Shown here: positions 59,101 through 64,000 of the stretch, piece after piece | How positions within the stretch are numbered: the first letter of the stretch is position 1 | Layout: every line of letters starts with the position of its first letter | Assembly: GCA_903970145.1 (NCBI GenBank) | Contig: CAJCHO010000011.1 | Location: forward strand, 1 to 64,000 | Length of the DNA stretch: 64,000 nt | DNA from: Mycobacteriaceae bacterium | GTDB lineage: Bacteria; Pseudomonadota; Gammaproteobacteria; Burkholderiales; Burkholderiaceae_D | Reading direction: 5' to 3' | Program-made: the position numbers and the translations under genes | Notes under the pieces: generated by a model | What the model saw: only the letters and a program-made list of their open reading frames with translations | Told to the model about the DNA's origin: nothing | Databases searched by the model: none

Positions 59101-59456
59101 CCGCGCGCCATACCTGCCGCCGCAGCGAGATCCTCTTCGGCGACCGCGCGCGCGCGCAACTCCGCCAGGAGATCCTCTTCGCTGCACAGGGCGAGCTTCT
59201 CGAGGATCTGCGCCAGGCGGGCGCGCATTTCATTGGCCGCCTTGCGCGTAAAAGTGATCGCCAGGATCGAGGCCGGCTCGACCCCTGCGAGCATCAGGCG
59301 CACCACGCGCGCGACCAGCAGCCAGGTCTTGCCGCTGCCGGCGCAGGCGCGGATCACGACGCTGTGCGCAGGGGACAGCGCGGTGGCCATGAATTGGGCC
59401 GAGCTCACGCTCACCCCATCGACACTGAAGCCGTCCGGCACCTTCGACTCAGACAT
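56112..59456 (-). CDS. addA: UvrD-type helicase-nuclease, AddA-like
   Basis: 1114 residues from the ATG at 59456, which overlaps addB by 8 bp; the frame upstream is only open by chance. Helicase motifs: Walker A RACAGSGKTWLL (near 35-46), motif II LLIDEFQDTN, VGDPAQSIYRFRRAD, TIHGAKGLEAPIVVLPD. The C-terminal RecB-like nuclease has RLDRVVEFDDEVWILDYKSA with the catalytic D-x-K. With AddB it resects double-strand breaks for RecA, replacing RecBCD. Which Chi-like site it uses is unknown. Confidence 0.9.
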   Translation of the reverse strand: MSESKVPDGFSVDGVSVSSAQFMATALSPAHSVVIRACAGSGKTWLLVARVVRLMLAGVEPASILAITFTRKAANEMRARLAQILEKLALCSEEDLLAELRARAVAEEDLAAAAGMARGLLEKVLGASQSMTIDTFHGWFGQIVRNAPLAAGIPAGFALTERTSTLYQQARQGFFGRLRHDERLRAAYTHLLASVGEKNALDLLHSFWRRRNDWRCFLEGQSRASALASLARQLGVVPGDRDARALLLEDADFRRLVAMLVSAFEAGTPSEEERARAAGAALTDGEADAAARIAAIARLVLTKKGLGRSPPSKASQARAQALLGSEGGDLRDACARLMQEIEAVQETASEQASYALNESVWLCADAVLEEYQARKNAAGVLDFDDLEWGAYALLADDANAAYVQTRLDARYSHLLIDEFQDTNALQWRALLSWLESYGADQAAPRVFLVGDPAQSIYRFRRADARLFGEAEQFLRRQFDARSLRTTQTRRCAPAIVEFLNQVFDEPDNAGFEAHHASRESDGAVLCLSPQVAVKASAAPARAPEELRDLLEQALEDAAARPRELLSTDVARVLRSLVGSPCVTDAKTQMRGAQWRDMLVLVRRRSFMPAVEHALRAHGIPYLSDRSGGLLATLEASDLIALLRFLAVPFSDLDLAHVLRTPIFGFSDDDLIALAIHRDDTAIWRLRLEAAGAPPHWQAAARLLTRWSQLAGILPVHDLLDRIYHEGQVIERYCTHLPVQLRLALSEQTRANLLEFLALALDLDSGRYPSLSRFIDELAELAQVGENEAPAEGETDFGDAVRILTIHGAKGLEAPIVVLPDTVREREPNDTYDVLLDWPAQSPVPTHFSVYGNQGTRGQARAAQFAREGALAAQEDWNLLYVAATRARDRLILAGCASSSDALAGSWYARCAAHAQLISVPTAQGLDPPGFDQSQVAVRDFRPAALGRGSRHARELAQKDALELAADRGIALHRLFELVTDARGRRSNPLTLARAMGLNEAMAKELAGIAQTVLTSPALARFFDSSQYLRADNEIEFIGAAGDLVRLDRVVEFDDEVWILDYKSALSQRGALLHEDQLQEYLRVLQDVYRGKRLRAAVIFADGKLSEIAVRELPG

Positions 59457-62247
59457 GCTCACCTGCGTCCGCTCGCTCCCATTGACCGCGCCGGCACAGG
59501 CCGCGCATTTCGCAGTACTTGCAGGCACGATCGTTGCCCAAGGCTGGCAAGCCCGCCCCGGCTGCGATGCGCGTGAAGTCGCGCGCGAGGCGCTCCAGTA
59601 CCGAGGTGCTGAGGATATCGATGGGGTAGTAGGGATCGATCCGTCTGACCTCGCCCCCATGCAGACTCAGGTAGTGCGCACCGACCGACTCGCTGGTCGG
59701 CACGAGGGCACGGTAGAGCGGCAATTGCACCTCTTCCCCGGCGGACTTCAGCGAGCGCTTTAAGGTGGTCGGATCGGATGTCTTGTAATCGATAATGGCG
59801 AGCTCCCTGCCGCGCTCATCCAGACGATCAATTCGTCCGTAAAGCAGGATCTGTCCATGCTCACCGAGCGCGACACTGCGTTCCTTGAACTGCTCGCGCG
59901 CCGCCGGCCGCCAACCCTCATCACGCCAGTGTAGCCACCAGTCGATATAGGGCTCGATGAGTTGAGACCAGCGCTTGCGCTGCCCGAGAAAGGCCGGATT
60001 GTCGCCAACCATCTCGTCAAAAGTCGCCTCGCTGATCTCCTGCAGCAGAGCCAGCCACTGCGCGCGCGTCTGCGCCTCATGTCCATGCAGGCGCTCGAGG
60101 ATGCGATGCACAGCAAGACCGAACTCGGCAGCACCGGGCTCATCCGACAGGTCATCAAGAGCCGATAGTCCCAACATGCGGCGCGCATAGAACTGGTAGG
60201 CGCAGGCCACGAGACTGGAATAGTGAGTGGGGCTGACGCGCTCTGGCAAAAGGCCCGGCGCGGCAGGTCGGGGTAAGAGCGGTTCGTGCGCCAACACCAG
60301 CGTGGATGGGATATCTATCGCCTGCTGCAGATCCACGGCCAGAGCCTCGCGGTGCATGATCGCCAGGCGAGCCAGTGGTGCCGCCAGTTCGCGCTGCGCC
60401 TCCTCGGCGGCGTGCCAGGTCACGAGGAGCCGCGGGGTATTGAGCAGGATCAGCGCGAGTCGGGCCAACTCGTCGTGCTGTTCGCGGGCCTGATCCGACA
60501 GGCCCAATTGGCCACGCAAGCCCGGAGTTAAAAACAGGGAGGCCGGGTTGCGCAGCGGCAGATGGTCGCGCGAGGCGCCCGCAATCAATACCGCATCGTA
60601 ATCGCGCAGCACCGCACCGGGCAGCGTTAGGATCGACACCGGACTGTCGATGCTCGAATCGCGAAAACTGGTCTCTTCGAGCGCCTCCCCCAGAAAATCG
60701 CACCACTGGCCAAAGCCGAATCGCGTTGCATTGGCTTGTCCCAGCCCCGCGCTCAATTGCGCGATGAGCTGCAGCAGCTGCACCCCGACGATGTCGCCCG
60801 CAAACGATTGCGCCATGCCGGTCTGGGCAGTGCTGTCGGCGAGCCAGGTGAAGTGCTCGGCAAGCGTGCGCCGTGCCGCACCCTTTTGCATGAGTTGCCA
60901 GACCGCTTCGCTCAACTGAACTGCCCTCTCTAGCTCAGCAAGGCGCACTGCGCGCGCCGTCTCCGAGAGTTCACTGACGGCCAGCCGCCTGCGTTCGTGA
61001 GCCAGCGCCTCGCGGATCGCAGCGCTACCGCGCGTCACGCGTAGGCGCCGCAGCGCCAGTTCAAGTGCGGCCAGGGCCTGCTGCTTGTGCACAAAATGCG
61101 CGAACACGTGGGGCGACTTGAGCCAGTCCAGAAGGTCACTGACCCGACAGTTCTGTTCGCCCAAAGCCACCAGGTCGAGCCAGCGCATCAGCACGCCCGC
61201 GACCGTGGTCGTGGACAGTTTCCAGCCGGCTTCATCGCGCACCAGCACTTCCGCGCGCTCAAGCAGCGCGCGAATGCGCCTGGTCACAACGCGATCGAGC
61301 GCAACAATCGCGATGCGCGTAGAACCCGCATCGAGCCACTCGAGCACCGCCCGTGCGCCCGCCTGGGCTTCGTCTTCGAGCACACTCGCATGGCGTAGCG
61401 CGAGTTGCGCCACCGCTTGTGCGCGTGCACCGAGAAGCTGCGCGCGCTCGCGAAACGACAGCTCGCTGCCACCATAGAGCTCGGGCCACGCCGCTGCCAG
61501 GAGGGCCTGCCTATCCGGCCCACCTGTCAGATCGGCGCGCAACAGACGCACCGGCGATCGGCGCCGGTAGCGCTCATAGAAGGCGCATTCGTGACGCGCA
61601 GGATTGACTTCGCACACCACCAGCAGCGGCAAGCTCGCGCTATCGGCGATTTCCTCGAGCGCACGCAAAGTGCGCGCACAGCCATCGTCGGTGGTCAGGG
61701 TCGCGCGCCATACCGACAGCACAAGCTCGGCCTCGACTGAGCAGGCCTGCCATGCACTGGCCGCATAGGCCCCGCGCAGAACCGCAAGAATGCGCTCGCC
61801 AACCGAATCGACGGATTCGGAGGGCAACACCGCCAGACCCAGGGTGAGTTCGTCGCACAGCGCGATGACGCGCCGCGCAAGTGCCCAGATGGCGCTATCG
61901 CCGCCGGCCATTTGTGCAGTCCAGTCGAGCTGCTTTAAAGCCGCAAAAAGTTCGATCCGACGCTCGACAGTGCTCGTGGGTGTACCGCCAAACGCAAGGT
62001 GCGCCTCGACCAACTGGGAGAGAGTTGCTATGCGCGGTACGCGCCGGCAAGTGTGCGCCGCCTCGCGCAGGGCCGAGCGCAGCAATTCGGCGTGTGCCGG
62101 ATGGGGTACCAGCACCTGGCAGCGACCATCGGGGTGGCAGTCCACGAGAAACCGCGCGACGCGACCCCAAAAGCCCGGCGCACACGGAAGACGGTCCTCT
62201 GGCAAGGCGGCGGGAGCGGCCGAAGCCTGTTCGTCCGAGGGGGCCAT
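59449..62247 (-). CDS. addB: AddB-like nuclease subunit of the break-repair complex
   Basis: 932 residues from the ATG at 62247. The frame is open to a GTG at 62364; no ribosome site decides, and the extra residues are basic and unstructured-looking. The N-terminal part is an inactive helicase-like domain. The C-terminal PD-(D/E)XK nuclease shows GRIDRLDERGRELAIIDYKT and QLPLYRAL, followed by CKYCEMRGLC, part of the Cys set for an iron-sulfur cluster. It partners AddA. It is divergent from trxA. Confidence 0.85.
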   Translation of the reverse strand: MAPSDEQASAAPAALPEDRLPCAPGFWGRVARFLVDCHPDGRCQVLVPHPAHAELLRSALREAAHTCRRVPRIATLSQLVEAHLAFGGTPTSTVERRIELFAALKQLDWTAQMAGGDSAIWALARRVIALCDELTLGLAVLPSESVDSVGERILAVLRGAYAASAWQACSVEAELVLSVWRATLTTDDGCARTLRALEEIADSASLPLLVVCEVNPARHECAFYERYRRRSPVRLLRADLTGGPDRQALLAAAWPELYGGSELSFRERAQLLGARAQAVAQLALRHASVLEDEAQAGARAVLEWLDAGSTRIAIVALDRVVTRRIRALLERAEVLVRDEAGWKLSTTTVAGVLMRWLDLVALGEQNCRVSDLLDWLKSPHVFAHFVHKQQALAALELALRRLRVTRGSAAIREALAHERRRLAVSELSETARAVRLAELERAVQLSEAVWQLMQKGAARRTLAEHFTWLADSTAQTGMAQSFAGDIVGVQLLQLIAQLSAGLGQANATRFGFGQWCDFLGEALEETSFRDSSIDSPVSILTLPGAVLRDYDAVLIAGASRDHLPLRNPASLFLTPGLRGQLGLSDQAREQHDELARLALILLNTPRLLVTWHAAEEAQRELAAPLARLAIMHREALAVDLQQAIDIPSTLVLAHEPLLPRPAAPGLLPERVSPTHYSSLVACAYQFYARRMLGLSALDDLSDEPGAAEFGLAVHRILERLHGHEAQTRAQWLALLQEISEATFDEMVGDNPAFLGQRKRWSQLIEPYIDWWLHWRDEGWRPAAREQFKERSVALGEHGQILLYGRIDRLDERGRELAIIDYKTSDPTTLKRSLKSAGEEVQLPLYRALVPTSESVGAHYLSLHGGEVRRIDPYYPIDILSTSVLERLARDFTRIAAGAGLPALGNDRACKYCEMRGLCRRGQWERADAGEHV

Positions 62248-62492
62248 AGTGTTGCGAAAAGTCCCAATTTTCCTACGAAACGCGCGCGCTCGGGTCGGTT
62301 TTTTCCAGGGGCTTGCACTTGAATTCTCGATTTGTGCCATTATCTCGACTGAGAAGCCGCACACCTGATGAGATCGACAGGTTCAGAGCGAAAAATCGCG
62401 AAGCGCCGCGCCGGTGAGTTTCATCCGGGACATGCAAGTACCCTGTTGCGGCTGGCCCCCCCGAATTGAGAATCCCAACAAGAGGTCACCTC

Positions 62493-62819
62493 ATGAGTGA
62501 TGCCATCAAATACGTCACGGACGCGTCCTTCGAATCGGACGTGCTGAAGTCCGACGCACCGGTTCTGGTCGATTACTGGGCGGAGTGGTGCGGTCCATGC
62601 AAGATGATTGCGCCGATCCTTGCCGAAGTTTCCAAGGACTATTCCGGCAAGCTGACCATTGCCAAGCTCAATGTCGATGAGAACCAGACGGTACCGGCCA
62701 AGTACGGCATCCGCGGCATTCCGACACTGATGCTATTCAAGAATGGCGCGATCGTTGGCACCAAGGTCGGCGCCCTGTCGAAGTCCCAGCTAACCGCATT
62801 CATTGATAGCAACCTGTAA
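62493..62819 (+). CDS. trxA: thioredoxin 1
   Basis: 108 residues from the ATG at 62493, with AAGAGGT upstream. The active site WCGPC is at 32-36, the cis-Pro in GIPTLMLF, and length and folding match E. coli TrxA. It reduces protein disulfides in the cytosol. The gene lies just upstream of rho, as in many betaproteobacteria and gammaproteobacteria. Confidence 0.97.
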   Translation: MSDAIKYVTDASFESDVLKSDAPVLVDYWAEWCGPCKMIAPILAEVSKDYSGKLTIAKLNVDENQTVPAKYGIRGIPTLMLFKNGAIVGTKVGALSKSQLTAFIDSNL

Positions 62820-62827
62820 TCAAGCCG

Positions 62828-62856
62828 GCAGAGTGGCCGCACAGCGACCACTCTGC
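62828..62856 (+). terminator. hairpin between trxA and rho
   Basis: GCAGAGTGG (62828-62836) pairs with CCACTCTGC (62848-62856) across an 11-base loop, starting 8 bp after the trxA stop. There is no T run, so it is a weak terminator, a processing site or part of the rho leader. Confidence 0.35.
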
Positions 62857-62970
62857 TCCGATCGCCGCACCGTCTTACTGTACGCGTAAACATACCGCCG
62901 CCCACTTCCCCGGGTAGCGCCCCTCTGCGAAACAACTCCATCCGGCACGTGCCCGAAGCAGGACCATTCC

Positions 62971-64000
62971 ATGTACCTATCTGAACTAAAAGCCCAGCAC
63001 GTCTCGGCCCTTCTCGAACTGGCCAACGGACTCGAGATCGAGAACGCCAATCGCATGCGCAAACAGGAACTGATGTTTGCCATCCTGAAAAAGAGGGCGC
63101 GCACCGGTGAGCCGATCTATGGCGATGGCTGCCTCGAAGTACTGCCCGACGGCTTTGGCTTTTTGCGCTCGCCCGAGTCGAGCTACCTCGCATCGACCGA
63201 CGACATTTACATCAGTCCTTCGCAGATCCGGCGCTTTAACCTGCACACCGGGGATTCCATCGAAGGCGAAGTGCGCACTCCCAAGGATGGCGAGCGTTAC
63301 TTTGCGCTCGTCAAGGTCGATCAGGTCAATGGCTCGCCACCCGAGGCGTCCAAGCACAAGATCATGTTCGAGAATCTCACGCCACTGTTCCCGAACGTGC
63401 CGCTATTGCTCGAGCGCGAAATGCGTGGCGACGAAAACATCACCGGGCGCGTCATCGACATGATTGCGCCGATCGGCAAGGGTCAGCGTGGCTTGCTGGT
63501 CGCCTCGCCCAAGAGCGGCAAGACGGTGATGATGCAGCATATCGCTCATGCGATTGCGACCAACCATCCCGAGGTGGTGCTGATCGTACTGTTGATCGAC
63601 GAGCGCCCCGAGGAAGTCACCGAAATGCAGCGCTCGGTCAAGGGCGAGGTCGTCGCCTCGACTTTTGACGAGCCGGCTACGCGCCACGTTCAGGTCGCCG
63701 AGATGGTCATCGAGAAGGCCAAGCGCCTGGTCGAGATGAAAAAGGACGTGGTCATCCTGCTTGACTCGATCACCCGTCTGGGCCGTGCCTACAACACGGT
63801 CGTGCCGGCCTCCGGCAAGGTGCTCACCGGCGGGGTCGACGCCAACGCACTGCAAAGACCCAAGCGCTTTTTTGGTGCCGCGCGCAACATCGAGGAAGGC
63901 GGATCGCTCACCATCATCGCCACTGCCCTGATTGAAACCGGCTCGCGCATGGACGACGTCATCTATGAGGAATTCAAGGGCACGGGCAACATGGAAGTGC
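62971..64000 (+). CDS. rho: transcription termination factor Rho (3' end beyond the window)
   Basis: 343 residues are visible, from the ATG at 62971 preceded by AGGA. The N-terminal helical part ([20 protein letters not shown]) leads into the cold-shock-type RNA-binding domain ([33 protein letters not shown]). The ATPase domain follows with Walker [26 protein letters not shown] and the Q-loop/R-loop start. The last ~75 residues lie outside. The hexamer ends transcription at C-rich sites. Confidence 0.97.
   Translation, partial: MYLSELKAQHVSALLELANGLEIENANRMRKQELMFAILKKRARTGEPIYGDGCLEVLPDGFGFLRSPESSYLASTDDIYISPSQIRRFNLHTGDSIEGEVRTPKDGERYFALVKVDQVNGSPPEASKHKIMFENLTPLFPNVPLLLEREMRGDENITGRVIDMIAPIGKGQRGLLVASPKSGKTVMMQHIAHAIATNHPEVVLIVLLIDERPEEVTEMQRSVKGEVVASTFDEPATRHVQVAEMVIEKAKRLVEMKKDVVILLDSITRLGRAYNTVVPASGKVLTGGVDANALQRPKRFFGAARNIEEGGSLTIIATALIETGSRMDDVIYEEFKGTGNMEV

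Overview
The window looks like a GC-rich chromosomal segment of a betaproteobacterium. The main evidence is gene order. carA-carB-greA, rlmE/yhbY, ftsH-folP-glmM-pstSCAB is a typical betaproteobacterial core block. The same is true of ybaB-dnaX with the 4.5S RNA gene beside it, an addAB-type recombination pair, and trxA-rho. A PEP-CTERM-type C-terminus, an OprB porin and Tat/Sec-exported enzymes fit a free-living environmental Gram-negative. No species can be named from the sequence alone.

Layout. (1) Positions 1-4.5 kb hold a leftward cluster: OprB-family porin, exported beta-propeller protein, Tat-exported DyP peroxidase of the EfeB type, and the start of an MFS transporter. A 19-bp Fur-box-like palindrome sits inside the promoter spacer. 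(2) Positions 4506-6858 are a complete 2353-bp IS1595-family element with 21-bp terminal inverted repeats and a perfect 8-bp target duplication. It carries a transposase, a tiny overlapping gene, and an opposite-strand passenger gene of unknown function. It inserted 12 bp from the Fur box. (3) 7-15.7 kb: thiolase, pirin, a three-gene heavy-metal-type RND efflux operon and a RidA protein. (4) 15.7-25.8 kb: mostly exported proteins (PEP-CTERM protein, metallophosphoesterase, an operon with a di-heme peroxidase and a CXXCH protein, a cysteine-peptidase-like protein, two esterases) and a PilZ protein. (5) 25.8-27.9 kb: an accessory patch with a lipoprotein, a decayed Rhs C-terminal tip carrying a phospholipase-A2-like motif, and a tRNA Pro-Arg-His operon with a good sigma-70 promoter. 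(6) 28-43.2 kb: phosphate transport (pstSCAB with a PHO box), glmM broken by one missing base, folP, ftsH, rlmE, yhbY, greA, carAB. (7) 43.4-51 kb: transaldolase, SirB2 protein, a SsuABC/TauABC-type ABC transporter, an ECF sigma/anti-sigma pair, a CoA transferase and an aldo-keto reductase. (8) 51-64 kb: recR, prfC, ybaB, dnaX, ffs, addA, addB, trxA and the 5' part of rho.

The most informative discoveries are the fully delimited IS1595 element, with two converging and overlapping transcription units; the Fur-controlled porin/propeller/DyP/MFS operon next to it; the orphan Rhs toxin tip; and the glmM frameshift, which is probably a sequence error because the gene is essential in studied bacteria. 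I saw no CRISPR array, rRNA operon or prophage.
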